Source: an uncultured Pseudomonadales bacterium
GTDB lineage: Bacteria; Pseudomonadota; Gammaproteobacteria; Pseudomonadales; UBA7434
NCBI GenBank assembly: GCA_943788835.1
Contig: CALSRU010000001.1
Span: forward strand, 66,229-130,228
Direction: 5' to 3'
DNA length: 64,000 nucleotides
Shown: in pieces, positions 1 through 9,638 of the stretch
Layout: every line of letters starts with the position of its first letter
Numbering within the stretch: the first letter of the stretch is position 1
Notes under the pieces: generated by a model
What the model was told of the DNA's origin: nothing
Seen by the model: only the letters and a program-made list of their open reading frames with translations
Database searches by the model: none
Program-made: the position numbers and the translations under genes

Positions 1-108
1 CGTTACTACAGAAAAGCCCTCTCGCTGTAACAGTGTCTCAGCCGTACGCCTGATAGTTTTGCTGTCGTCCACAATCATTATAGTTGGGCTGCTAGTCATT
101 GAATCCAT
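1..108 (-). CDS. pilG: Response regulator, PilG-like, 5' part only
   Basis: This is the N-terminal 36 codons of a receiver domain, cut by the left edge of the window. The reverse-strand translation contains IMIVDDSKTIRRTAETLL, which has the acidic pair of a CheY-like fold and closely resembles the start of the twitching-motility regulator PilG. PilG acts in the Pil-Chp chemosensory pathway that controls type IV pilus extension. An AGAGG sequence lies about 10 bases before the ATG at 108; an alternative ATG at 99 is less well spaced. The divergent neighbour gshB is the usual pilG neighbour in pseudomonads, which supports the name. The phospho-acceptor Asp lies outside the window. Confidence 0.8.
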   Translation of the reverse strand, partial: MDSMTSSPTIMIVDDSKTIRRTAETLLQREGFSVVT

Positions 109-679
109 TACGATTCATCCTCTTTAAATTTTGCTTGGTGATTAGCATAGAAGCAAACAAACCCACTGCCTCAACAAGCCCTAGCGGACTTGATGAGTGG
201 CAACCTGCATTCACGCTCTATATAGCTATAGCTCATATGGGCAAGAAATACAGCAATACTACCGATTTGATCATTAGGCGATCAGGGTCTTTTGCGAAAA
301 CCGGATGGACTTAGCATTTTTGAAAATTGCCAACCTGTTCAAGCTAAAAAACGGCACTTTGAGGATGGATGACTAATCTCCATTAATAGCCAGTGCAGAA
401 TGACCATGTGACAACGGCTAAGCATGGAAGACGCCCATATTGGCTGCGAATGGGCATCTCGGATGCTTGAGCTATTTAGAATGGGCGGCAACCTGGCCAA
501 ATTTGTAAATCGAGTGGTCGTGCTAGAGGCGTTGGCTGCTTAACGCTTTTGCATTTCGATCGGCATAAACGGCAGCGATAGATCTTAGCTACTTGAGTGG
601 CTGTGGCTTTACCATTGAAAGATTCAATGTAAAATTGACCGATACACTCAAAGACCAACCGCAAAGGCAGCGCAGTAGC
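109..679. other. 571-bp gap between pilG and gshB, no convincing gene
   Basis: This divergent intergenic region must hold the promoters of pilG (leftward) and gshB (rightward). The open frames in it are short and match no family I recognise. One weak inverted repeat was noticed (GCCCAT ... ATGGGC around 430-455). No tRNA or intrinsic terminator is evident. It is unusually long for this compact window and may hold a decayed gene. Confidence 0.5.
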
Positions 680-1633
680 ATGGCAATAAAAATTGGTGTG
701 GTGATGGATCCCATTGAATCTATCAACCCCAAAAAAGATAGCACACTGGCGATGCTTTTAGCCGCTCAAAAGCGGGGCTGGGAACTTTACTATTTCACGC
801 AAAACCGCCTTTTAAAACGTGGAGACCAGGCGCTTGGGCTAGCTCAAAGCGTCAGCATCACTGATGATGCCTCTGGCTGGTACGAGCTTGGCGATATGCA
901 TGAAATGGTCTTGGGAGATTTAGACGTCATACTAATGCGCAAGGACCCGCCTTTTGACAGCCAGTTCTTATACACCACTTTCCTCCTCGATACAGCCGAG
1001 CAGCAGGGTACTCTGGTTGTCAACAAGCCGCAGAGCTTGCGTGATTGTAATGAAAAAGTCTTTGCCACACAGTTTGCTAACTGCTGCCCACCGGTACTTA
1101 TTTCTGCTGATGCGAGTCAGATTAGGGCGTTTCATCAAGAGCATCGAGATATTATTGTTAAGCCGCTAGATGGTATGGGCGGAGCCTCCATATTTAGAAT
1201 CAAAGCCGATGATGGCAATTTTAGCGTCATTATAGAAACGTTGACTGAGCATGGCTCATGCAGCGTTATGGCTCAGCGTTATATCCCTGAGATCAAACTC
1301 GGAGACAAACGGATTTTAATGGTCAATGGCTCACCTGTTCCTTACGCACTCGCTCGAGTGCCCGCACATGGAGAGACACGGGGCAATCTGGCAGCCGGCG
1401 GTTCTGGCGAGGCGCGCCCACTTACGGAACGAGACGCTTGGATATGCACTCAGGTAGGCCCTGTATTAAGAGAAAAAGGGATCCTATTTGCCGGCATCGA
1501 TGTGATTGGCGACTATTTAACAGAAATCAACGTCACCAGCCCAACCTGCATCCGTGAGTTAGATCATCAATGCGGGCTCGATATCGGCGAGATGCTTATG
1601 GCTGAAATTGAAAGCCAGCTTCAAGGTCGGTAG
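680..1633 (+). CDS. gshB: Glutathione synthetase
   Basis: This ATP-grasp ligase joins gamma-glutamylcysteine and glycine to make glutathione in the cytosol. The 317-residue length is typical of the bacterial family. The N-terminus (MAIKIGVVMDPIESI) and the ATP-grasp segment KPLDGMGGASIFRI are diagnostic, and the C-terminal part carries NVTSPTCIRE of the metal/ATP site. The frame stays open upstream to 593, but the ATG at 680 gives the canonical N-terminus and has a purine-rich AAAGG about 12 bases upstream. tonB follows after 92 bp, so the two may be co-transcribed, as in Pseudomonas. Confidence 0.96.
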   Translation: MAIKIGVVMDPIESINPKKDSTLAMLLAAQKRGWELYYFTQNRLLKRGDQALGLAQSVSITDDASGWYELGDMHEMVLGDLDVILMRKDPPFDSQFLYTTFLLDTAEQQGTLVVNKPQSLRDCNEKVFATQFANCCPPVLISADASQIRAFHQEHRDIIVKPLDGMGGASIFRIKADDGNFSVIIETLTEHGSCSVMAQRYIPEIKLGDKRILMVNGSPVPYALARVPAHGETRGNLAAGGSGEARPLTERDAWICTQVGPVLREKGILFAGIDVIGDYLTEINVTSPTCIRELDHQCGLDIGEMLMAEIESQLQGR

Positions 1634-1725
1634 TAGAAGATGCTCCGCTGCACTAATATAGCAGCTGCACCCAGCGCTCACGTTCATAAGACCTGCAATA
1701 TAAAAACCAAGTGTAAGATCCTCTC

Positions 1726-2607
1726 ATGAATTATATGCCCGGTCAAAATTACCAGATACGCTATACGCTGGCGATCGCGCTAGTGCTACACGGACTGGTC
1801 ATGCTAGCCACGACCTTGGCCATTATTTCAGGGGCAGTACAGCTCAATCAGTCGGAGGTGACTCTAGCGGTCTCTAGCAGTGAGGAAGTGCCGCTTGATG
1901 CGCAACTACTGGCGCAAAATAACCAACTCGGTAGCGGGTCTGGGGATAAGCATCAAGAGCTTACCGTAACTCAAGAAGCCCTTTTTGCCGATACCGAAAT
2001 CAATCAGATCGACCCAATCTTTGTCCCCAAAGACAATCGAGGAGCAAACGCACCGATAGAACTTCGCATCATTACTACAATGGGTGAAAGTGCATTCTCT
2101 GCGCCTAGTCGCGACATCAGTATTGAGGAGAGTGAAAAAAATGGCTCTATCAATAATGAGCGGAAAACCCTCGCCGATTTGAGTCTTGAAATAGCTAGCT
2201 TAGAGGCACGTCTGGCTGAAAAGGAACAGCCCGATAGCAAAAGGTCGCGCGTACTTATTCTTACATCAGCATCTACCTTAGCGGCCGACAACGCTGAGTA
2301 TGTTCACCAATGGCGTAACCGCGTGGAAACCGTCGGCAACATACACTATCCACGAGAAGCTCGCACAAAACAGCTTTACGGTGATGTGCGGCTATTAGTC
2401 AAACTACAAGCCTCAGGCATTGTTGAAGAAATCACCATCATGTCTTCATCAGGATCAACAGTCTTAGACAGCGCAGCGATTGAAAGTATTCGCCTTGCGT
2501 CGCCATTCGAACCGTTCCCAAAGTCACTAGCCAAAAAATATGATCGCATTGACGTGATTAGAACTTGGCAATTTCGAGAAAATCGACTGTCTGCAAAACC
2601 AACTTAA
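1726..2607 (+). CDS. Energy transducer TonB-family protein
   Basis: This 293-residue inner-membrane protein has one N-terminal transmembrane helix (about residues 13-36), a long polar linker rich in Ser and Glu, and a C-terminal TonB domain (about 205-285). The domain includes YPREARTKQLYGDV and a segment ending in ASPFEPFP. TonB proteins couple the proton-motive force, through ExbB/ExbD, to outer-membrane receptors. No exbB/exbD or receptor is nearby, and the linker lacks the usual Pro-Lys repeats. It therefore resembles the TonB3-type protein encoded beside gshB in pseudomonads, which has been linked to pilus function. A role with the neighbouring pil gene is inference. Confidence 0.88.
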   Translation: MNYMPGQNYQIRYTLAIALVLHGLVMLATTLAIISGAVQLNQSEVTLAVSSSEEVPLDAQLLAQNNQLGSGSGDKHQELTVTQEALFADTEINQIDPIFVPKDNRGANAPIELRIITTMGESAFSAPSRDISIEESEKNGSINNERKTLADLSLEIASLEARLAEKEQPDSKRSRVLILTSASTLAADNAEYVHQWRNRVETVGNIHYPREARTKQLYGDVRLLVKLQASGIVEEITIMSSSGSTVLDSAAIESIRLASPFEPFPKSLAKKYDRIDVIRTWQFRENRLSAKPT

Positions 2608-2634
2608 GCAATACGTTAGGATTGCCAGCTATTA

Positions 2635-3018
2635 TTAAACGCACAAAATAGCTTCAATTTCAATCAGAGCGTTTTTTGGCAATGCCGCTACTTGCACGCA
2701 TGCTCTTGCAGGGTAGGGTTGAGAAAAGTAATCGGCCATAACTGTGTTTACAACAGCAAAGCCCGCTAAATCAATCATCGATATATTTATTTTTACCGCG
2801 TCATTTAAATCGGCACCGGCCGCCTCAGCGATAGCCGCTAAATTCGAATATACGCGGCGCGTTTGCGTTTCAATATCTTGACCATCGAGCTCCATAGTAC
2901 TAGGCAACAATGGAAGCTGGCCCGAAATAAACAACAAATCACCCACGCGAATTGCTTGAGAGTAGGTGCCAATGGCTGCCGGTGCCGAATCGGTATGTAT
3001 TGCTTTTCGCTTACTCAT
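2635..3018 (-). CDS. ridA: RidA/YjgF family enamine/imine deaminase
   Basis: This 127-residue protein belongs to the RidA family, which hydrolyses reactive 2-aminoacrylate-type enamines and imines released by PLP enzymes. The family signature near the C-terminus is present (ARACVQVAALPKNALIEIEA). Arg105 and Glu120 fall at the substrate-binding positions of the family. It lies 22 bp downstream of spoT on the same strand, an arrangement shared with Pseudomonas, so it is probably the last gene of the spoT transcript. It is convergent with tonB across 27 bp. Confidence 0.93.
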   Translation of the reverse strand: MSKRKAIHTDSAPAAIGTYSQAIRVGDLLFISGQLPLLPSTMELDGQDIETQTRRVYSNLAAIAEAAGADLNDAVKINISMIDLAGFAVVNTVMADYFSQPYPARACVQVAALPKNALIEIEAILCV

Positions 3019-3040
3019 TACAGCATCCTATTTAAAACTT

Positions 3041-5176
3041 TTATAGCTTCACCCGCGTCACACGGGCAACGGATTTAATCACCCTAATACGCCTTATCAC
3101 ACGTGCCAAGTGGACGCGATCTTTGACTGCCAAAAATATATGGATGATACTGGCTTGTGAATCTCTTTCTTCTACCTTAATCGATTCTAAACTAGCATCT
3201 AAACTATTAACCTTACTAGCTAACAAAGCAATAATGCCGCGCCTTTGCTCCACCTCTACCTTAAGCTCTACTCGATACTCTCCAACAACATCACCGTGCC
3301 AGCGTAAAGACACACTTCGGCCTTCCTTGTCATTGCCAACAATCTCATTAAAATTTCGGCAATCAGCAACGTGAACAACAACGCCTCGACCTGCCGTAAT
3401 GTGGCCGCCAATATCGTCACCGGGTATAGGGTTACAGCACTTGGCAAAATTGATCATCATGCCTTCGGTACCCGCAATTGTTAACGGCCGAGTATGACTA
3501 CTAATTTCCAAATCATCTTGTATGGAGTCAGCCCCTAGCCCTAATAGCTGCTTAGCCGTAAGATGTGCTATTCGATCTCCCTGACCAATCTCCTCAAGCA
3601 GCTGGTTAAAATCAGCCGCCCTAGATGAATCTAATAACGAGTCAACTTGCGTATCGGTAAGTTGATCAAGCCCCGACCCATTAGTCATCAGCGACTTATT
3701 GAGTAATCGCTGCCCTAGCTCAATCGACTCACCTCGACGTAAATGCTTCAGATAATGCCTTATTTGACTGCGTGCACGGCTGGTCATAACAATATCGAGC
3801 CAACTGGGATTAGGCTTGGCGCCGGCTGCAGTAATAATTTCTACTGTTTGCCCGCTCGCCAAAGGCTGAGAAAGGGCCGCAAGGCGACGATTGATTTTAC
3901 AACCCACGCACGCGTTACCAATATCCGTGTGAACCGCGTAAGCAAAATCGATAGGCGTCGCGCCTAACGGTAATTCCATAATTTCGCCTTGTGGCGTAAA
4001 AACGTAGACCTCTTCAGGAAATAAATCGATCTTTACATTTTCAATAAACTCAAGAGAATTACCCGCGTTCGCTTGAAGCTCCAACAAACCTTGCACCCAC
4101 TGCCTCGCTCGCATATGGCTACCCATCGACGCATCACTGTCATTAGCTTTGTAAAGCCAATGCGCTGCAATGCCATTGTTAGCCATTTTTTCCATATCTG
4201 TCGTACGGATTTGTATTTCGATCGGCACACCATGCATGCCAAACAATACGGTGTGTAAAGACTGATAGCCATTGGCTTTAGGAATAGCAATATAATCTTT
4301 AAAATTGCCTGGCCGCGGCTTATAAAGGTTGTGCACAGAGCCCAAGGTGCGATAACAATCATCGACCGAATCAACAATAATCCGAAAAGCGAATACATCC
4401 ATAATTTCGGTAAACGAAATATTTTTGCTGCGCATCTTTTGATAAATGCTGTACAAATGCTTTTCGCGACCTACCACCGTGGCATGCACGGCATCTTTGA
4501 GTAAGCAATCACCAAGCTGCGAACGAATGTCATCAATGAGTTGCTTATGATGTCCGCGCACCGATGCAACTGCGGCTTGAATGCGGCGCGCACGCATGGG
4601 ATAAAGCGTTGCAAAACCCAAGTCTTCGAATTCAATACGCACATCATTCATGCCCAATCGATTAGCAATTGGCGCATAAATTTCAAGGGTCTCTTTGGCG
4701 ATGCGGCGACGCTTTTCAACACTCAATACATCAAGAGTTCGCATGTTATGCAATCGATCAGCGAGCTTGACGAGAATGACGCGCAAATCACGCGCCATCG
4801 CCATTGCCATTTTTTGAAAGTTTTCGGCCTGTTTTTCTGCATGGGTTCGAAATTCAAACTGTGTGAGTTTAGAAACACCATCAACCAGTTCGGCAACAGT
4901 TGAACCAAACTGCTCTCCCAGCGCCATTTTATCAACACCCGTATCCTCAATTACGTCATGGAGCATAGCTGCCGCTAAACTTTGATGGTCCATATGCATA
5001 TCGGCCAAAATATCAGCTACCGCTAATGGGTGCGTAACATAAGCCTCGCCCGAGCGTCGCTTTTGGCCCTCGTGCGCATCAGCCGCAAAGTAATAGGCAT
5101 CGCGAACTAACTTGATCTGCTGGGCATCAAGGTAACTATCAAGCTTATCTGTAAGGGTGTCTAAGCTAACTGACAT
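3041..5176 (-). CDS. spoT: Bifunctional (p)ppGpp synthetase/hydrolase SpoT
   Basis: This 711-residue RelA/SpoT protein makes and degrades the alarmone (p)ppGpp. The N-terminal HD hydrolase domain is intact, with His49 and His73-Asp74 in AAAMLHDVIEDT. The synthetase domain follows, with FKDYIAIPKANGYQSLHT. A TGS domain (EEVYVFTPQGEIMELPLGA) starts near residue 390 and an ACT domain closes the C-terminus. An intact HD box together with a synthetase domain points to SpoT rather than a hydrolase-dead RelA. It lies downstream of rpoZ in the order gmk-rpoZ-spoT, the classic gammaproteobacterial cluster. The 274-bp gap before it contains a GC-rich hairpin. Confidence 0.97.
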   Translation of the reverse strand: MSVSLDTLTDKLDSYLDAQQIKLVRDAYYFAADAHEGQKRRSGEAYVTHPLAVADILADMHMDHQSLAAAMLHDVIEDTGVDKMALGEQFGSTVAELVDGVSKLTQFEFRTHAEKQAENFQKMAMAMARDLRVILVKLADRLHNMRTLDVLSVEKRRRIAKETLEIYAPIANRLGMNDVRIEFEDLGFATLYPMRARRIQAAVASVRGHHKQLIDDIRSQLGDCLLKDAVHATVVGREKHLYSIYQKMRSKNISFTEIMDVFAFRIIVDSVDDCYRTLGSVHNLYKPRPGNFKDYIAIPKANGYQSLHTVLFGMHGVPIEIQIRTTDMEKMANNGIAAHWLYKANDSDASMGSHMRARQWVQGLLELQANAGNSLEFIENVKIDLFPEEVYVFTPQGEIMELPLGATPIDFAYAVHTDIGNACVGCKINRRLAALSQPLASGQTVEIITAAGAKPNPSWLDIVMTSRARSQIRHYLKHLRRGESIELGQRLLNKSLMTNGSGLDQLTDTQVDSLLDSSRAADFNQLLEEIGQGDRIAHLTAKQLLGLGADSIQDDLEISSHTRPLTIAGTEGMMINFAKCCNPIPGDDIGGHITAGRGVVVHVADCRNFNEIVGNDKEGRSVSLRWHGDVVGEYRVELKVEVEQRRGIIALLASKVNSLDASLESIKVEERDSQASIIHIFLAVKDRVHLARVIRRIRVIKSVARVTRVKL

Positions 5177-5409
5177 GGTTAAATTGCATCTAGGTTTAGC
5201 AGTTAAAATATGACTATTAAAATAGCAGGGTTTATATTAACCGACTTTACATAATAACGGACAATTAACAGGCATGGCGCCAAGCCTTGAGTGCGGTCAT
5301 TCCGTAATCGTACTTTTACAAAACACAGGCGACGAAACAGATACATCATCGTCTAACGGCAGTTTTTCTACCTAAGCGAGGCGGGAGCGTACAGAACAAT
5401 AAAGGAGCT

Positions 5410-5429
5410 CGGGCAGACAGCGCTGCCCG
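5410..5429 (-). terminator. Hairpin between rpoZ and spoT
   Basis: Perfect 7-bp arms CGGGCAG and CTGCCCG are separated by six bases, about 20 bases after the rpoZ stop in the direction of transcription. The following leftward sequence is only moderately T-rich (CTCCTTTATT), so this may be a leaky terminator or an mRNA-processing hairpin that tunes spoT expression relative to rpoZ. Confidence 0.4.
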
Positions 5430-5450
5430 AATATAAATTTACAAATTCAC

Positions 5451-5702
5451 TTAAAGTCCGAACTCAGCAGCTAACTCTTCAGTTAGCTCATCAAGATCTT
5501 CTTCTTTATCCAAGTTTTTCGGATTGACCAAGCCCAACTCGATCTCCTTAAGAGCAATCACTGCAGGTTTGTCGTTGCTGAATTCAACCATCGGGTCCTT
5601 ACCCTGAGTCGCAATTTGGCGCGCACGCTTAGTCGCCACCATCACTAGTTCAAATCGATTTTCGACGTGCTCTAGGCAATCTTCTACGGTAATTCTAGCC
5701 AT
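5451..5702 (-). CDS. rpoZ: RNA polymerase omega subunit
   Basis: The omega subunit helps assemble the RNA polymerase beta' subunit and forms part of one ppGpp site in proteobacteria. The 83-residue product starts [20 protein letters not shown], the family N-terminus, and keeps the conserved ATKRARQI helix. The frame extends 7 codons upstream, but the ATG at 5702 matches the family start. A possible -10 box (TATACT on the reverse strand, 5784-5789) lies upstream. Its place between gmk and spoT links the alarmone target and its synthetase, as in other gammaproteobacteria. Confidence 0.96.
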   Translation of the reverse strand: MARITVEDCLEHVENRFELVMVATKRARQIATQGKDPMVEFSNDKPAVIALKEIELGLVNPKNLDKEEDLDELTEELAAEFGL

Positions 5703-5868
5703 TGTTTCTAACCTTTTAGACAATATCAGTGCGCTACCGCCCCACCCTCAAACATCAGGTGATGGCCGTAAAACCGGCCGGCTAGTATAAACGCAGCCGC
5801 GACTAAAAACGAGTCTCGCTTTGCCAATTATTTGGCCTCAGCGGGACAACAACCTTGCTTGGCAAGAA

Positions 5869-6504
<636 letters not shown>

Positions 6505-6585
6505 TTAACAGCACCTAAATCATGCGAACATGGGCTTGGCCAGTTAAACGCCTCGCGACCAAAAATAGAGGGGTGTAAAGGGAAG

Positions 6586-7473
6586 CTATTCAATGTTCTG
6601 TACTTGTTCGCGCATTTGCTCAATCAAAACTTTTAACTCAACTGCCGCCTGACTAACATCCACCACAATAGACTTAGATCCCAGTGTATTCGCCTCGCGG
6701 TTGAGCTCCTGCATAAGAAAGTCAAGCCGCCGGCCACAGGGCTCAGGCTTGCCTATAGTAGTGCGCACTTCTTCGACATGGGCACACAAACGATCCAGCT
6801 CTTCGGCCACATCAACTTTTTGAGCCAACAAAACTACTTCTTGAGTGAGTCGGTCAGGGTCAAGATCCACTTCCAGTTCAGCCAGACGAGTTTCGATACG
6901 CCGCCGATGCTCGTCGAGCACCTCCGGCATGCGCCGACGAACCCGAGCCACCAGCACATCAATCTGATCAATACGCTGCTTTAACATCTGCACTAATTTA
7001 CTACCTTCACCCTCCCGAGCCAGCTGCAAAGCATCAAGCGCCCGATCAAACCCGACCAGCAAATCGGCAGCTACTGCATCATAATCAAGCTCAGCTTGCT
7101 CCAATACGCCAGGCCACTGCATTAACTGCTGGGTCGTAAGCGTGCACTCAAGATCGGCTAAATCAGCTATGTGCAGCGCCGCTTTTTTTAGTGCAATAAC
7201 TTTGTCGGCGTTTACTCCCAACTCCACATCCGCAGCACTTGTTTGAAAATGCAAATGCGTATCAACCTTTCCCCGCGCCAAGCGGCTGCGAATCTTTTCG
7301 CGTAATACCGGCTCTAGCGGCCGCAGTGATTCAGGTAATTTAAACTGTGTCTCCAGATAACGATGATTAACACTGCGCACCTCCCATGCGTAATTGCCAT
7401 GGGCACCCTCATCTTGCACCCGCGCAAAAGCCGTCATGCTATGGATATTTAACTGCTGAGCTTTAGTCGTCAT
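6586..7473 (-). CDS. yicC: YicC family endoribonuclease
   Basis: This 295-residue protein has the YicC N-terminal domain (HSMTAFARVQ and WEVRSVNHRYLE) and the C-terminal DUF1732 domain (RRLDFLMQELNREANTLGSK). E. coli YicC has been reported to act in RNA decay; the exact role here is unknown. The gene is divergent from rph, which encodes the 3' exoribonuclease RNase PH, across a 285-bp region. That head-to-head arrangement is conserved in Pseudomonas and E. coli. It is the promoter-proximal gene of the yicC-gmk-rpoZ-spoT-ridA series. Confidence 0.94.
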   Translation of the reverse strand: MTTKAQQLNIHSMTAFARVQDEGAHGNYAWEVRSVNHRYLETQFKLPESLRPLEPVLREKIRSRLARGKVDTHLHFQTSAADVELGVNADKVIALKKAALHIADLADLECTLTTQQLMQWPGVLEQAELDYDAVAADLLVGFDRALDALQLAREGEGSKLVQMLKQRIDQIDVLVARVRRRMPEVLDEHRRRIETRLAELEVDLDPDRLTQEVVLLAQKVDVAEELDRLCAHVEEVRTTIGKPEPCGRRLDFLMQELNREANTLGSKSIVVDVSQAAVELKVLIEQMREQVQNIE

Positions 7474-7666
7474 ACACAGACCTAATCAAATTGAGTGCGA
7501 GTTGTTGCTAAGCGCACTCCGCAATAATACGTTAGCTGACCTGACCTGTCACATAGCAATACCGTCAAAAAATCTACTAGCGCCGATCAACGCACCAACA
7601 CCTAAAATGCCTTAACTCAATTATGCAATAAAGCAAAAATACCGCCCTTTAATGGACGCTCATCGC

Positions 7667-7672
7667 TATAAT
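7667..7672 (+). promoter_or_regulatory. Putative rph promoter -10 box
   Basis: A perfect TATAAT lies 86 bp before the rph start codon in the yicC/rph divergent region. No good -35 box is seen 16-18 bp upstream, so the call rests on the -10 match and its position. Confidence 0.4.
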
Positions 7673-7758
7673 CAGCGGCTACAAAAAAACACCGCGCTGC
7701 ACGGACAACTTGAGCGCCTGATATCTAATAGCCATTCATCTATTCTTGAGGACTCTCC

Positions 7759-8478
7759 ATGCCAAGACCTAGCGGCCGGCGCAATGACGAATTACGCAAC
7801 ACATCTTTTGCACGTCAATTTACTAAACACGCGGAAGGCTCTGTCTTAGCAAGCTTTGGCGATACGCAAGTATTGTGCACCGCCTCAGTCACTAAAGGCG
7901 TACCGCGCTTCCTTAAGGGCAAAGGTAGCGGCTGGATTACTGCAGAATACGGCATGTTGCCGCGGTCTACGGGTGAGCGCATGCAGCGAGAAGCCGCCCG
8001 CGGGAAGCAAAGTGGTCGCACTCAAGAAATTCAGCGCCTTATTGGCCGCTCACTCCGTGCCGCAGTCAACCTAGAGCGGCTTGGCGAACACACCATTACG
8101 ATTGATTGTGATGTATTGCAAGCTGATGGCGGTACACGCACCACGGCAATTTCAGGTGCCTATGTCGCCCTCGCCGATGCGCTAACTGGCCTTCAAGAGC
8201 ATGGCCGACTCGACGAGTCGCCGCTTAACTTTATGGTTGCCGCCGTTTCGGTGGGGGTTTATAACGGCGAACCGATCCTCGACCTCGATTACATTGAAGA
8301 TTCAAATGCCGAGACCGACATGAACGTTGTCATGGCTGACTCTGGAAGCTTTATCGAATTACAGGGCACTGCCGAAGGCACCCCCTTTCATCCACATGAG
8401 CTTGAGCTAATGCTAGAACTGGCCGGCAAGGGCATTGCAGAGATCAATACGCTGCAAAAAACTGCACTAGCATTGTGA
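7759..8478 (+). CDS. rph: Ribonuclease PH
   Basis: This phosphorolytic 3'-5' exoribonuclease trims tRNA precursors and acts as a hexamer. The 239-residue length equals the family norm. The sequence begins [13 protein letters not shown] and contains the RNase PH core motif [17 protein letters not shown] and the phosphate-binding and catalytic region [18 protein letters not shown]. The C-terminus is full length, unlike the frameshifted rph of E. coli K-12. The ATG at 7759 follows a GAGG about 9 bases upstream. It is convergent with crc. Confidence 0.97.
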   Translation: MPRPSGRRNDELRNTSFARQFTKHAEGSVLASFGDTQVLCTASVTKGVPRFLKGKGSGWITAEYGMLPRSTGERMQREAARGKQSGRTQEIQRLIGRSLRAAVNLERLGEHTITIDCDVLQADGGTRTTAISGAYVALADALTGLQEHGRLDESPLNFMVAAVSVGVYNGEPILDLDYIEDSNAETDMNVVMADSGSFIELQGTAEGTPFHPHELELMLELAGKGIAEINTLQKTALAL

Positions 8479-8546
8479 TGAATCGGGCCGCTGCATACCT
8501 TCACAACCACTACCCGTGGAACGCGCGCTCGATTACAGATAAGCCA

Positions 8547-9338
8547 TTAATAAATCGGTAGATTTTCGTCTGGGTTGATCTCGTAATCATAGTCAACCGT
8601 TACCGGACAGTGGCTAGAAAAAGAACGACTCTTGAGTATCCCGGCATACTCGACAGACTTACGCAAACCCTGTGAGACTATCTGATAATCTACACGCCAG
8701 CCGTTTTCACCCATAGTTCCATCGGGCCACCATGAAAACTCGTCGTCATCGCTAATGGCTGCCCTGAAAGCATCAACATAACCTAAATCCATCAGCATTT
8801 GATCCATCCAACCACGCTCAACTTCGGTAAAGCCCACAGTACTGCCGTGCTGTGCGGAATCTTGGACATCTCTCGCCTGATGCGCGATCTGGAAATTTCC
8901 GCAAATCACAAACTCTCGACGCTTGTGGCGAATTTTCGCTAAGTGATCGTGCAGCTGCTGGAAAAACTGGGTTTTTCGCGCCATGCTTTTCTCATCGCCA
9001 AGAATCGCTGGTGGCGCCAATAATGAGCCAAAACTAATGCGCTCAAAATCTGCCTGCATATAGCGGGCCTCCATATCAAACTCATTAAAGCCCAAACCGG
9101 TCATAATAGCTTTAGGCAAATCACGGCAGTACACCGCAACCCCGTTGGTACCTTCTGGATTATCAAAAAAGTATGCATTGAAGTCAGAAGGAAAGTAGCG
9201 ATCATCACGTAGCTTATACTCTTCAGTACGAATATCCTGAATACAAATAACGTCGGCCTCTTGATCAGCCATCCACTCATAAAAGCCTTTATCAGCGGCT
9301 TGTTTTATTCCGTCAGCACAAAAGCTGATTACTCGCAT
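8547..9338 (-). CDS. crc: Catabolite repression control protein Crc (ExoIII-like fold, active site degraded)
   Basis: This 263-residue protein has an exonuclease III/endonuclease-exonuclease-phosphatase fold but looks like Crc, the Hfq partner that represses translation of catabolic mRNAs in Pseudomonas. Crc-like traits include RHKRREFVICGNF, KAIMTGLGF and FSWWPD. The ExoIII metal and catalytic positions are changed: the N-terminal Asn of FNxNG is Cys7, the Glu of LQETK is Asp35, GDxN reads GNFQ, and SDH reads SSH. The neighbour is pyrE, as in pseudomonads where crc and pyrE are divergent. A true DNA repair ExoIII is less likely but cannot be fully excluded by eye. Confidence 0.85.
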   Translation of the reverse strand: MRVISFCADGIKQAADKGFYEWMADQEADVICIQDIRTEEYKLRDDRYFPSDFNAYFFDNPEGTNGVAVYCRDLPKAIMTGLGFNEFDMEARYMQADFERISFGSLLAPPAILGDEKSMARKTQFFQQLHDHLAKIRHKRREFVICGNFQIAHQARDVQDSAQHGSTVGFTEVERGWMDQMLMDLGYVDAFRAAISDDDEFSWWPDGTMGENGWRVDYQIVSQGLRKSVEYAGILKSRSFSSHCPVTVDYDYEINPDENLPIY

Positions 9339-9638
9339 GGGATTCCCTCTCAGGTGAAAACGATACCGTTACACAATCGCAACAGGTTACGGTGCCTGCA
9401 AACATCCATTCCATATGAATTAATTGTATTATTATCAGCCGCCAATAAGGAATCTGGGCGCTGGGAAAGATGCCTGTTTCGATTACCTAACTGCTCCTAA
9501 TATTGAAGCTTGCGTTCAATGATCTTCAGTCAAGCACGCTTATTTAATTGGGTTTATAATGATTTTGCAAGGTCATATTGCCTTTTATCACTTTCTTGCT
9601 TTCACGCTGCTTATCACTACGAAAAAAAACCATCCACT
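9339..9638. promoter_or_regulatory. crc/pyrE divergent intergenic region with TATAAT
   Basis: This 300-bp region separates crc (leftward) from pyrE (rightward). A perfect TATAAT at 9555-9560 is a good candidate -10 box for pyrE, giving a leader of about 70 nt; a matching -35 is not obvious. The stretch from about 9415 to 9440 is AT-rich and could serve crc. I see no gene or terminator. A pyrimidine-sensing attenuator of the E. coli pyrE type was not evident. Confidence 0.45.

Noticed and set aside
476-664. Reverse-strand 62-codon open frame upstream of gshB with several Cys
   Set aside because: It overlaps the expected gshB promoter region, matches no family I recognise, and has no convincing ribosome site.
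4541-4903. Long open frames opposite spoT, algC, polA and prlC
   Set aside because: They are antisense shadows of well-supported genes, with no domain match.
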